DNA of 6,956 bases from Syntrophaceae bacterium UBA3084 (GCA_002367335.1 DFBI01000143.1:1738-8693); one strand, 5' to 3'. Positions 1-6,080 are shown, counted from the stretch's first letter. A program made the numbers and translations. Notes: generated by a model not told the origin, from the sequence alone.

Positions 1-21
1 GATGTTCGATGTTCGATGTTC
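1..21. repeat. heptamer tandem array, unit GATGTTC x3
   Basis: Three exact head-to-tail copies of GATGTTC begin at the first base of the window, so the array may extend further left. It lies just beyond the comEC stop codon. It is too short, and has no spacers, to be a CRISPR. No function is visible. Two other arrays with a 7-bp period but different units occur at 57-77 and 3905-3931. Confidence 0.85.
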
Positions 22-43
22 ATCTTGGTTCCGTGCGAACAAC

Positions 44-2635
44 TTAACTCATATCCCTGACATCTGAAATCTGACACCTTGTTTTGACGTTTTTCCCATT
101 TGTTTTTATCGTAATTGCACCGTTTTTATCAGTTCTGAATATTTTTGTATCTATTTTTCCATATCTGTCAAGCACATCCGGATCAGGGAAACCGAACACA
201 TTGTCTGGACCGCAGCTGAAAACGGAGATTTCAGGCCGTACCATTCTAAGGAAGGGGATTGTGCTTGATGTGTATGCACCGTGATGAGGCGCCATGAGGA
301 TATTGCTTCTTAGATTATCCCCGGACAAAATAAGATTATTTTCCACAATCCCGGATATATCTGCGGGAAGTAAAATGCTTACATCTCCGAAGATGATCTT
401 CATAACTATTCCATTATTATTAAAATCAAATTCTGGGATGAGAGACCCTCCTTCCGGGATTGATTTTACAGGATTTAAGATCTTTACGGATGTGTTTCCT
501 ATTTTAATTTCAGGCGTGTTACCGCTTATGATTCGATGGGGAATGTTCTTTTCTTTTATGATCTTAAGAAAGTCCAGATATGATTTACGATTTGATTTCT
601 GACCATTTGACCAAACCTCCTTTATCTTAAAGTTTTTGAGTATATAGATGAGTCCACCTATATGATCCTGATCCGGGTGAGTGAGGACTACGATATCGAT
701 CTTTTTTATTCTTTCGTGCCACAGGAATGGAGCTACGACGCATTTTCCTATATCGAAGCTATCAGTGTCATAGAACCCGCCACCGTCTACAAGCATTTTT
801 TTGCCTCCTGGAAATTCAATGAGAGTAGAGCTGCCCTGTCCGACATCAATAAAGGTTGCCTTGAGATGCCCCGTGCTTTTACCTTTCATGTAAAGGTAAC
901 CCCCGTCTGCCATGAAAAACAAGATGAGAAGGGCGAATGATATTTTGAGAATCCTGTATTTGATCACTCGTTTGTTAATCAGGTTTTCATCTGGAAATCT
1001 CTTTATTCCTTCATTTTCTAAAGGGAGGTTAAGGGGGATTTGCCTTGTTGAAGAAGTGGGGGTGGGGCGATTGGTTTCGGTCCAGATATCTATCAGTTTT
1101 ACCGATGTCATCAGGGTGAGATAATATGCCATTATTTCGATCAGTGTAGGTGTGGTTACGAAAATAGATGAAAAGGAAAAGGACGCCAGAAAATTAATGA
1201 TAGAAACGGAAATACCCGCAAAAAATGATGCAATCTTAATGAAAATTATGGCAAGTGGACTGATAACCGGTGCGATTACGATGGTTAATAGCCCAAGGGG
1301 CAGAACAACGAAACCGATGATCGGTATGATCATAATGTTTGAAAGAAGTGTAACAGTAGATAGCCTGTTGAAATAAAAGGCAATTAATGGCAGCGTGCCG
1401 AGGGTTGCGGCAAGAGACACGATAATGAAAAGCATTATATTTAATGTGATTTTTCTTTTTAGTGAGGGTGGCTCATTCTCTTCAGCGTTCCATTTGGGTA
1501 TAAAAATCGAAAATCTTGGTGTTATAATCACAATAGCGGTTACAGCCGCGAAAGAAAGCTGAAAAGATACATCAAAGAGAGAGGCGGGGGCAATAATAAG
1601 AATAATAAAGGCCACCAGGGCTACGGTGTTCAGGATGTCTCGTTCTCTGTCAAGAAGAACAGACAATAGAAACGTGAGGATCATGATTGTAGCCCTGATC
1701 GTTGAGATTCCAAGCCCCGCAATAAAAGCATAGATTATAATGGGTATGGTTGCGAAGAGAAGCGAAATTTTAAATATATTGAATCTCAAAAGGAGATATT
1801 CGGAAGATTTCATGCAGGTTTTGACAAGGATTAAAGATAAAAAGGCTATGATCCCGATATGAAGACCTGATATAGCCAGGACATGAGAAATGCCGGTACG
1901 TTTGAAATTTTCCAGAATGTCTTCAGGAATTCCTCCTTTTTCCCCAAGTATCAGGGCCTGCAGAATTTCCCCTTCGTAGTTGGGTGAGGTTGTGGAAAAG
2001 AGTTTTCTGATAGACGTCCTAAAATTTTCGAGATGTATTTTGAAAATATTTCCAATATTTCTTCTTATAATTACTATTTTTGCTGAATTATCTATGTATC
2101 CCCGTACCTTTATCCCCCTGTACAGGAGATATCTTTCATAATCGAACCCACCGGGATTATTAAAATTATGTGGTTTTTTCAGTCTCGTTTTGGCCCTGAT
2201 AAAATCACCATATTTGAAATGCTGTTTGTTGTGTCTAACTGAAAGGAGAATTTTCCCATTCACGGGGATGGAGCCCCCGTTTTTAATGATTTTTGTTGTT
2301 GATACGACAAGAAAAGTCTTATGAGGAAAAACACGGGGGTTTTTACAGATTAACCCTTCGATTGTAAGCTTGTCTTTCCCTGTATGGAGAGAAATATCCG
2401 TGTTGCGAGGTTTCTGATAAAGATATAAGTTTATATTGAGGACACCAAGGAAAAATAAGGATAAAATTAACGAACAGACAATATATCTTTTCCACTTTTT
2501 AATAATCGACAGGGAAAAAACGATGAAAAATATCAGGAAAAGCAAGACAGCGACAATATCCGGTAAGTGGACTATATTTCCTGCGGTTATTCCGGCGATA
2601 AGAGCAATAAGTAACGGGATTAAAGGTCTTTCCAT
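44..2635 (-). CDS. comEC: ComEC/Rec2-family DNA internalization competence protein
   Basis: This is an inner-membrane channel protein that carries single-stranded DNA into the cytoplasm during natural transformation; the family role is known, uptake in this organism is inferred. With the ATG at 2635 it has 863 residues, about normal for the full three-domain form. The order is: N-terminal membrane helices; a DUF4131/OB-like domain ending in the conserved NPGGFDYERYL (160-170); the polytopic Competence domain with GISHVLAISGLHIG (248-261); a linker; a last helix (about 560-583); and a metallo-beta-lactamase-like domain with DVGQG (597-601), the metal-binding HPDQDH (653-658) and HHG (784-786). 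All motifs are intact, so the gene looks functional. The frame continues upstream to a TTG at 2668, but that has no ribosome binding site and adds 11 residues before the usual MERPLIPLL-like start; the ATG has a weak GGA 11 nt upstream. The linker (532-544, QIPLNLPLENEGI) looks repeat-derived, and the extreme C-terminus is encoded by a heptamer array. No other competence gene is in the window. Confidence 0.95.
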   Translation of the reverse strand: MERPLIPLLIALIAGITAGNIVHLPDIVAVLLFLIFFIVFSLSIIKKWKRYIVCSLILSLFFLGVLNINLYLYQKPRNTDISLHTGKDKLTIEGLICKNPRVFPHKTFLVVSTTKIIKNGGSIPVNGKILLSVRHNKQHFKYGDFIRAKTRLKKPHNFNNPGGFDYERYLLYRGIKVRGYIDNSAKIVIIRRNIGNIFKIHLENFRTSIRKLFSTTSPNYEGEILQALILGEKGGIPEDILENFKRTGISHVLAISGLHIGIIAFLSLILVKTCMKSSEYLLLRFNIFKISLLFATIPIIIYAFIAGLGISTIRATIMILTFLLSVLLDRERDILNTVALVAFIILIIAPASLFDVSFQLSFAAVTAIVIITPRFSIFIPKWNAEENEPPSLKRKITLNIMLFIIVSLAATLGTLPLIAFYFNRLSTVTLLSNIMIIPIIGFVVLPLGLLTIVIAPVISPLAIIFIKIASFFAGISVSIINFLASFSFSSIFVTTPTLIEIMAYYLTLMTSVKLIDIWTETNRPTPTSSTRQIPLNLPLENEGIKRFPDENLINKRVIKYRILKISFALLILFFMADGGYLYMKGKSTGHLKATFIDVGQGSSTLIEFPGGKKMLVDGGGFYDTDSFDIGKCVVAPFLWHERIKKIDIVVLTHPDQDHIGGLIYILKNFKIKEVWSNGQKSNRKSYLDFLKIIKEKNIPHRIISGNTPEIKIGNTSVKILNPVKSIPEGGSLIPEFDFNNNGIVMKIIFGDVSILLPADISGIVENNLILSGDNLRSNILMAPHHGAYTSSTIPFLRMVRPEISVFSCGPDNVFGFPDPDVLDRYGKIDTKIFRTDKNGAITIKTNGKNVKTRCQISDVRDMS
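57..77. repeat. imperfect heptamer array (CTGACAT/CTGAAAT/CTGACAC) inside the comEC 3' end
   Basis: Three adjacent 7-bp units differ at one or two positions: CTGACAT (57-63), CTGAAAT (64-70) and CTGACAC (71-77). They lie inside comEC and encode its last residues, ending CQISDVRDMS just before the stop. The stretch follows the end of the conserved metallo-beta-lactamase fold, so the repeat probably created a non-conserved tail. Confidence 0.7.
1004..1042. repeat. repeat-like GC-skewed element in frame within comEC
   Basis: The segment contains GGGAGG and GGGGGA runs next to a T-rich part. A short imperfect stem is possible between CCTTC (1008-1012) and the GGAGG-like run at 1024-1028, with one G:T pair. 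Read as part of comEC it encodes QIPLNLPLENEGI in the linker between the membrane domain and the metallo-beta-lactamase domain. The pattern resembles dispersed palindromes of the type 'CCCCCTTAACC...AAAGGGGG' that I recall from intergenic DNA of deltaproteobacteria. That link is from memory, and no second copy is in the window. Confidence 0.45.
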
Positions 2636-2727
2636 ATTAATATTTTTCCGGGTGCTGGAACCAAACAAGATATATTTTTATCGCGAAAACACGAAAAAGA
2701 AAATTTAACTCCGCATTTTCTGCTTTT

Positions 2728-2759
2728 TTCGACAGGCCTGGTGTGAACTCACACCGAAG
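2728..2759. repeat. palindromic element with TTCGAC...CTCAC.CCGAAG motif
   Basis: A perfect 7-bp inverted repeat, GGTGTGA (2740-2746) and TCACACC (2749-2755), is separated by 2 bp and framed by TTCGAC (2728-2733) and CCGAAG (2754-2759). The block TGAACTCACACCGAAG (2744-2759) matches TGAGCTCACGCCGAAG at 6899-6914 in 14 of 16 positions, and both copies are preceded by TTCGAC. This suggests one dispersed repeat family in the genome. No protein or transposase is attached. Confidence 0.6.
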
Positions 2760-2766
2760 CCATTTT

Positions 2767-2824
2767 TGCCTGTCTGCGTGTCTGCCTGTGCGTGTCCGCA
2801 CGCAGACAGGCAACGCACAGGCAG
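2767..2824. repeat. interleaved double inverted repeat (A-B-A'-B')
   Basis: Arm A (TGCCTGTCTGCGTG, 2767-2780) is perfectly complementary to A' (2799-2812), 14 bp. Arm B (CTGCCTGTGCGT, 2782-2793) is perfectly complementary to B' (2813-2824), 12 bp. The order A-B-A'-B' is that of an H-type pseudoknot. Because A and B resemble each other, a nested alternative also exists: B pairs with A' around a TCCG loop with a 2-nt bulge, enclosed by A with B'. It lies upstream of comEC and is probably a REP-like mobile palindrome; a regulatory or structured-RNA role is speculative. Confidence 0.7.
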
Positions 2825-2877
2825 GAGGCACGAACTTTACAATTAAGGGACTGAATGAGTTTTATAAGGTAAATGAA

Positions 2878-2906
2878 TTGCTATTTCAAAATGGAAATGT
2901 TATTAA
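2878..2906 (+). promoter_or_regulatory. possible weak sigma70 promoter for the small membrane protein gene
   Basis: A TTGCTA -35-like box (2878-2883) and a TATTAA -10-like box (2901-2906) are separated by 17 bp. Each matches the consensus at four of six positions. It would give a leader of about 120 nt that includes the GCGGC/GCCGC mini-hairpin at 2931-2943. In AT-rich DNA such matches arise by chance, so this is only a candidate. Confidence 0.25.
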
Positions 2907-2930
2907 TTCCCCAATTCATATACACTTAAT

Positions 2931-2943
2931 GCGGCAAAGCCGC
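2931..2943. repeat. mini-hairpin GCGGC-AAA-GCCGC
   Basis: A perfect 5-bp GC-only stem (2931-2935 and 2939-2943) with an AAA loop. It has no following T run, so it is not a usual intrinsic terminator. It sits in the presumed leader of the downstream membrane protein gene. It may be a small remnant repeat. Confidence 0.4.
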
Positions 2944-3030
2944 AAAGGCAAAAGACCGGAAATTAAGATTCAAAGGTCGAAAAAGAAAAAAAGGTAAAGC
3001 AGATAATTTACTCAGTCCGGAGGCTTTTCT

Positions 3031-3381
3031 GTGGATAATTTCTTCCATTATTTATCAACTCATCCCCTCGCTGCTATCATCGTTGCGGTAATAATACTTT
3101 TTATGGTGTATTTCGTTATCAAGAAATTGTTAAAGCTGGCGCTCGTACTGGGACTTATTCTGATAGCAGTGTCAGGGTATTTTTATTACAAAGCCCCTGA
3201 TGATTTCCCCAAGAATGTAAGAAGTACAATTAATAAAGCCAGAGAGCAAACCGGGGAAATGACTGAAAAAAGTAAAGATATAGTCGGAGTTGGTATGGAA
3301 ATGCTAAAAAAGGGGAAAGACCTTGCCGTGGGTGTTGAAAAAGTAATGGAGGAAAAGAAAAAGGAAATTGAAGGGGAATAA
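3031..3381 (+). CDS. small two-helix membrane protein, function unknown
   Basis: The product has 116 residues and I do not recognise its family. It starts with GTG at 3031, supported by a strong GGAGG (3019-3023) with a 7-nt spacer. After a short polar N-terminus come two hydrophobic segments, about residues 13-30 and 36-53, joined by a tight basic turn (K31, K32, K35). From about residue 54 a charged, helix-prone tail rich in Lys and Glu follows, with amphipathic stretches (MEMLKKGKDLAVGVEKVMEE) and no cysteine. The short basic turn suggests a cytoplasmic loop with both ends outside, but the Lys-rich tail makes the topology uncertain. The good ribosome binding site and clear membrane/tail layout argue for a real gene. 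It is convergent with the ferredoxin gene, only 5 bp between the two stop codons. A role in envelope organisation or stress would be a guess. Confidence 0.75.
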   Translation: MDNFFHYLSTHPLAAIIVAVIILFMVYFVIKKLLKLALVLGLILIAVSGYFYYKAPDDFPKNVRSTINKAREQTGEMTEKSKDIVGVGMEMLKKGKDLAVGVEKVMEEKKKEIEGE

Positions 3382-3388
3382 TTTCCTT
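3361..3388 (-). terminator. possible weak terminator between convergent genes
   Basis: AAGGAAAT (3361-3368) and ATTTCCTT (3381-3388) form an 8-bp AT-rich stem with a 12-nt loop, spanning both stop codons. Read on the minus strand, the stem is followed by a T-rich TTTCTTTT tract, so it could end the ferredoxin transcript. On the plus strand no T run follows. The low GC content makes it weak. Confidence 0.25.
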
Positions 3389-3797
3389 AGAAAAGATTAA
3401 TTTCCATAGCTCTCACGGGACAGGCTGTCATACATAGCTCACAACCGTTGCACTTTTCAGGATCAAAGAGAACTTTCATAGTCTTTTCGTCAAGATATAA
3501 TGCCCCCGTTGGGCAAAAGGCTATACATGCACCACAATGAACGCATTTATCCACATTCTGTATTACTCTGTTAGAAAGCGGTTCGACTTTAACCCCGGAT
3601 TCCTTAAGATAGAGGATGCCTTTGTCGAAATTCTCTTTTGTGCCGGCTAAATCAAGAACCAGCAAACCTTCTCTCTTGGGAAGTATTCTTGCTTTCAGTA
3701 TGTTAAAAGCAAGGTCATAATCCTTTACGAGGCGATGCACGATGGGCTGATCTGCAACGTCTGCCGAATAATGGATAATTATTTTTTTAGAATACAT
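3387..3797 (-). CDS. NIL-domain ferredoxin with two [4Fe-4S] clusters
   Basis: This 136-residue cytoplasmic protein joins an N-terminal NIL domain (about 3-75, an ACT-like small-ligand fold also found on methionine ABC importer ATPases) to a bacterial-type ferredoxin domain. The cluster ligands are C85, C88, C91, C95 and C116, C119, C122, C126, each in a CxxCxxCxxxCP arrangement, so two [4Fe-4S] clusters are expected. In methanogens and many sulfate reducers such proteins work with a DUF39-family protein in making homocysteine from aspartate semialdehyde and sulfide; that is family knowledge. No DUF39 gene is within this window, so a general electron-transfer role is equally possible. The ATG at 3797 gives a full NIL domain. 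A consensus-like promoter lies upstream (3827-3855). The only good Shine-Dalgarno, GGGAG at 3811-3815, is 13 nt from the ATG, which is long. The 3' end abuts the convergent membrane protein gene. Confidence 0.92.
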   Translation of the reverse strand: MYSKKIIIHYSADVADQPIVHRLVKDYDLAFNILKARILPKREGLLVLDLAGTKENFDKGILYLKESGVKVEPLSNRVIQNVDKCVHCGACIAFCPTGALYLDEKTMKVLFDPEKCNGCELCMTACPVRAMEINLF

Positions 3798-3810
3798 AGT
3801 TTACCATTAA

Positions 3811-3815
3811 CTCCC
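3811..3815 (-). promoter_or_regulatory. ribosome binding site for the NIL-ferredoxin, unusual spacing
   Basis: GGGAG on the minus strand lies 13 nt before the ferredoxin ATG (3797), but only 3 nt before another ATG (3805-3807). That ATG opens an overlapping six-codon frame (MVNYVF) ending at a TAA at 3787-3789. The site is too far for one start and too close for the other, so the initiation geometry is ambiguous. Confidence 0.45.
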
Positions 3816-3826
3816 AAATGGCTTCT

Positions 3827-3855
3827 ACAATAAGTTAACAGGTGTATCGTGTCAA
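3827..3855 (-). promoter_or_regulatory. sigma70-type promoter for the NIL-ferredoxin gene
   Basis: On the minus strand a perfect -35 box TTGACA (3855-3850) is followed after exactly 17 bp by TATTGT (3832-3827), which matches the -10 consensus at four of six positions including the first two and the last. Transcription would begin near 3820, leaving a short leader of about 20-25 nt that contains GGGAG. This is the best promoter match I found in the window. No operator-like palindrome overlaps it. Confidence 0.6.
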
Positions 3856-3885
3856 GAAATTAGTTGAAACTGTCAGACAAGAATC

Positions 3886-3953
3886 AAGTAACTGCTCAGC
3901 CTTTAACCTTGAACCTTGAACCTTGAACCTTCAGTCTATCCACCTGAGTACTT
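3886..3953. repeat. split inverted repeat bracketing the heptamer array
   Basis: CTGAGTACTT (3944-3953) is complementary to AAGTA (3886-3890) plus CTCAG (3895-3899), with a 4-nt interruption in the left arm. The arms enclose the AACCTTG array. They could mark the ends of a small inserted element, or be coincidence given the short imperfect arms. Confidence 0.3.
3905..3931. repeat. heptamer tandem array, unit AACCTTG x3.9
   Basis: Almost four exact copies of AACCTTG lie between the divergent ferredoxin and acyl-CoA synthetase genes, about 50 bp before the synthetase start. Slipped-strand copy-number change is possible for such an array and would alter promoter spacing for the synthetase; that is inference. 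No clear promoter for the synthetase can be read around it. Confidence 0.85.
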
Positions 3954-3983
3954 ACACAAATTCACTATAGGAGATTTGAAATC

Positions 3984-6080
3984 ATGCATAAATTTTTTAA
4001 TCCGAAATCGGTTGCCGTCATTGGAGCTCCAAGTAAGACGGGCCTGGGAGCTCTAAACAATGTTGAGAACATGTTACGATATGGTTACGAGGGCCGCATA
4101 TATCCTATTAACCCAAAAGTCAAAGAAATTTGCGGGTTAAAAGTTTATCCGTCTGTTCTTGAAATACCGGAGCCGGTGGATCTGGTTGTTATTTCCGTGG
4201 GAAGAGATCGGGCGTTATCCCTGTTTGAAGAATGTGTACAGGCAGGTATCAGGCGGGTTGTCGTTATCAGTCAGGGATTTGCCGATGCAGACCGGCGTGG
4301 TGCAGAGTTGCAGAAACATATTGTCGAACTGGCGAAAAAAAACAATGTGCGGGTTCTCGGACCTAATACTATGGGTCTGCTTAATAATTTTCAGAACTTA
4401 TCAACCGGTTTTGTAGATATTCCCAGACCTGAGAAATATCCTCATGTATCTGTGATTGCTCAGACCGGAGTACTCCAGGTAGCTCCTAAAGATTTTGCCT
4501 ATAAATCCTGGGGTAAGGCAATCGATATCGGAAACATGGGAGACGTTGATTTTGTAGATGCGTTGGAATATTTTGCCGATGATCCTGAAACAGAAGTGAT
4601 AGCTATGCATATGGAAGGTATGCAGCGAGGTCGTGAGTTTTTGGAAGTGGCCTCCAGGATCACCTTTCATAAACCGATTGTTGTGTTTAAGACCGGTCGG
4701 AGCAGTGCGGGGGCTGAGGCAGCGCTTTCACATACCGCTTCACTTGTGGGCGAAGATGCGGTTTTTGACGCAGTTTTTGAACGGGCTGGTATAATTCGCG
4801 TAAAAACCATTGCGGAATTACAAGATACCCTTCGCGCGCTCGTTTGTTTTAAAGCAATGAAAGGGCCAAAGATTGGAATTGCGACTGCCACTGGCGCAGC
4901 AGGTATTATGGCCATAGATGCTTGCGAAGAAGAAGGATTGGAGCTTGCCGGGTTACCTCAAGGTTTGTCAGAGAAGTTAAAGAAAGGGATGCCGGAATGG
5001 GTACACATCGGCAATCCTATAGATATATGGCCGGTAGGTATGATTGGAGGCAATTACCCCGGAGCGGTTGGCACAACTGTAACGGAGCTGTTAAAATCGT
5101 CCGGTGTGGATGGTGTAATTATGATGACGCCTGCCGTAAATTCTCCTCTCCATATAGATATTGCCGATCTTACGGAAGTGGTTTCAGAAGCACGAACGAG
5201 GGCAGGGAACAACAAACCCATTGCTATATGGCCGTATTCGGATGATCATTCCGTTTTTACCGATCGTTACGAGGCGATTGATGGCGTGGCGTCTTTTCAT
5301 TCTCCTGAGCAGGCCGTTAAGGGACTGTCTTCTTGTTATAAATACCACAAGTTACGAAATAGAGCGATTCCGTCAGGAAAGCGTTTTATAATTGATCATG
5401 ATAAGGTCGATCCTGTTCTAGAAAGAGGAAGAAAGCAGAAAGTCCTGACGGGAGAAGATGCCCTTTGTTTACTCAATGCATTTGGAATTCCTATCGTAAG
5501 AGGCGCTATAGCCGGGAACTGGGAAGAACTTGAAACCGCGGCATCGGAACTTGACAATCCTTTCGTTCTTAAACTTTCCGGTTCGGCGTTTCTTCATAAA
5601 AGTGAGTGGGGTGGTGTAAAAACGGGAATCGACAATATGGGAGAACTCCGTGAGGCTTTTCGTGAAATGTCGGAAAACGTTTTTCGCATAGATCCAAAAC
5701 TGGAGATTGAATCTTTTCAGTTACAGGAACAGGCATTTGGCAAGGAACTGTTGCTTGGTTTAAAACAAGATTCCCAGTTCGGTCCGGTAATTGTCTGCGG
5801 GATGGGAGGTATTTATACGGAAGTATTCCGTGATATAAGTCGGGAAATAGTTCCTGTTGACAGATCTGTTGCGGAAAGAATGATCAAGTCGCTTGGGATC
5901 TACCCTTTATTGAAAGGCGTGAGAGGAGAAAAGACTGTGGATATGGAAGCTCTCCTGGATGTCCTGGAACGACTTTCTTTTTTAGCTGTCGAGATTCCGG
6001 ATCTGGTGGAACTGGATATCAATCCCTTGCTGGTATCTGAAACTGGGTGTAAAGCGGTAGATGCGCGGTTATTGTGGTGA
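3984..6080 (+). CDS. ADP-forming acyl-CoA synthetase (acetate--CoA ligase family), fused alpha-beta
   Basis: The enzyme interconverts acyl-CoA + ADP + Pi and the free acid + CoA + ATP through phosphohistidine intermediates, giving substrate-level ATP in anaerobes or activating an acid. The 698 residues match the usual fused form of about 700. In order: a CoA-binding Rossmann domain (1-130) with VAVIGAPSKTGLG (10-22) and LGPNTMG; a succinyl-CoA-ligase-like domain (about 145-290) with IAQTGVLQ (158-165) and the phosphorylated His in SHTASLVGED (H250); a third alpha-type domain up to about 450; and an ATP-grasp domain (about 480-698) with HKSEWGGV (H538, the second phosphohistidine position) and ELDINPL (676-682). 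Key residues are present. Several motifs deviate from the common forms (NTMG for NCLG, AQTGVLQ for SQSGALG), suggesting a divergent subgroup with unknown acid substrate. ATG start with AGGAG 10 nt upstream (3969-3973). yajD follows 109 bp downstream on the same strand. Confidence 0.93.
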   Translation: MHKFFNPKSVAVIGAPSKTGLGALNNVENMLRYGYEGRIYPINPKVKEICGLKVYPSVLEIPEPVDLVVISVGRDRALSLFEECVQAGIRRVVVISQGFADADRRGAELQKHIVELAKKNNVRVLGPNTMGLLNNFQNLSTGFVDIPRPEKYPHVSVIAQTGVLQVAPKDFAYKSWGKAIDIGNMGDVDFVDALEYFADDPETEVIAMHMEGMQRGREFLEVASRITFHKPIVVFKTGRSSAGAEAALSHTASLVGEDAVFDAVFERAGIIRVKTIAELQDTLRALVCFKAMKGPKIGIATATGAAGIMAIDACEEEGLELAGLPQGLSEKLKKGMPEWVHIGNPIDIWPVGMIGGNYPGAVGTTVTELLKSSGVDGVIMMTPAVNSPLHIDIADLTEVVSEARTRAGNNKPIAIWPYSDDHSVFTDRYEAIDGVASFHSPEQAVKGLSSCYKYHKLRNRAIPSGKRFIIDHDKVDPVLERGRKQKVLTGEDALCLLNAFGIPIVRGAIAGNWEELETAASELDNPFVLKLSGSAFLHKSEWGGVKTGIDNMGELREAFREMSENVFRIDPKLEIESFQLQEQAFGKELLLGLKQDSQFGPVIVCGMGGIYTEVFRDISREIVPVDRSVAERMIKSLGIYPLLKGVRGEKTVDMEALLDVLERLSFLAVEIPDLVELDINPLLVSETGCKAVDARLLW

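Larger units (their letters stand above)
2636..3030. other. 395-bp divergent intergenic region, no gene
   Basis: This region separates comEC (leftward) from the small membrane protein gene (rightward) and must hold both promoters. I see no strong sigma70 match for comEC; the AT-rich stretch around 2670-2685 is the likeliest place. It holds a short palindrome (2740-2755), a pair of interleaved inverted repeats (2767-2824), a GCGGC-AAA-GCCGC mini-hairpin (2931-2943) and an A-rich tract at 2977-2997. The open frames crossing it start inside the repeats, have no ribosome binding site and resemble nothing I know, so I do not call them genes. Confidence 0.7.

Noticed and set aside
30..43. Terminator for comEC from GTTC/GAAC pairing
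   Set aside because: The stem is only four base pairs with no T tract on the minus strand, so it is indistinguishable from chance.
2636..2668. Longer comEC with TTG start at 2668
   Set aside because: The TTG lacks a Shine-Dalgarno and adds the polar MFGSSTRKNIN before the usual short N-terminus; the ATG at 2635 fits the family better.
2637..2831. 64-codon minus-strand open frame upstream of comEC
   Set aside because: Its start and most of its first third are repeat DNA giving a Cys/Arg-rich nonsense-like peptide, and it overlaps the comEC leader without a ribosome binding site.
2743..2997. 84-codon plus-strand open frame
   Set aside because: It starts at a GTG inside a palindromic element, runs through the A-B-A'-B' repeat, has no ribosome binding site, and its product has a low-complexity Lys-rich end and no familiar domain.
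3905..3931. CRISPR array
   Set aside because: Repeats are 7 bp, contiguous and without spacers, and no cas gene is present.
4401..5391. Several plus- and minus-strand open frames inside the synthetase gene
   Set aside because: They are shadows of a well-conserved 698-residue coding frame, with compositions and starts that suggest no real protein.
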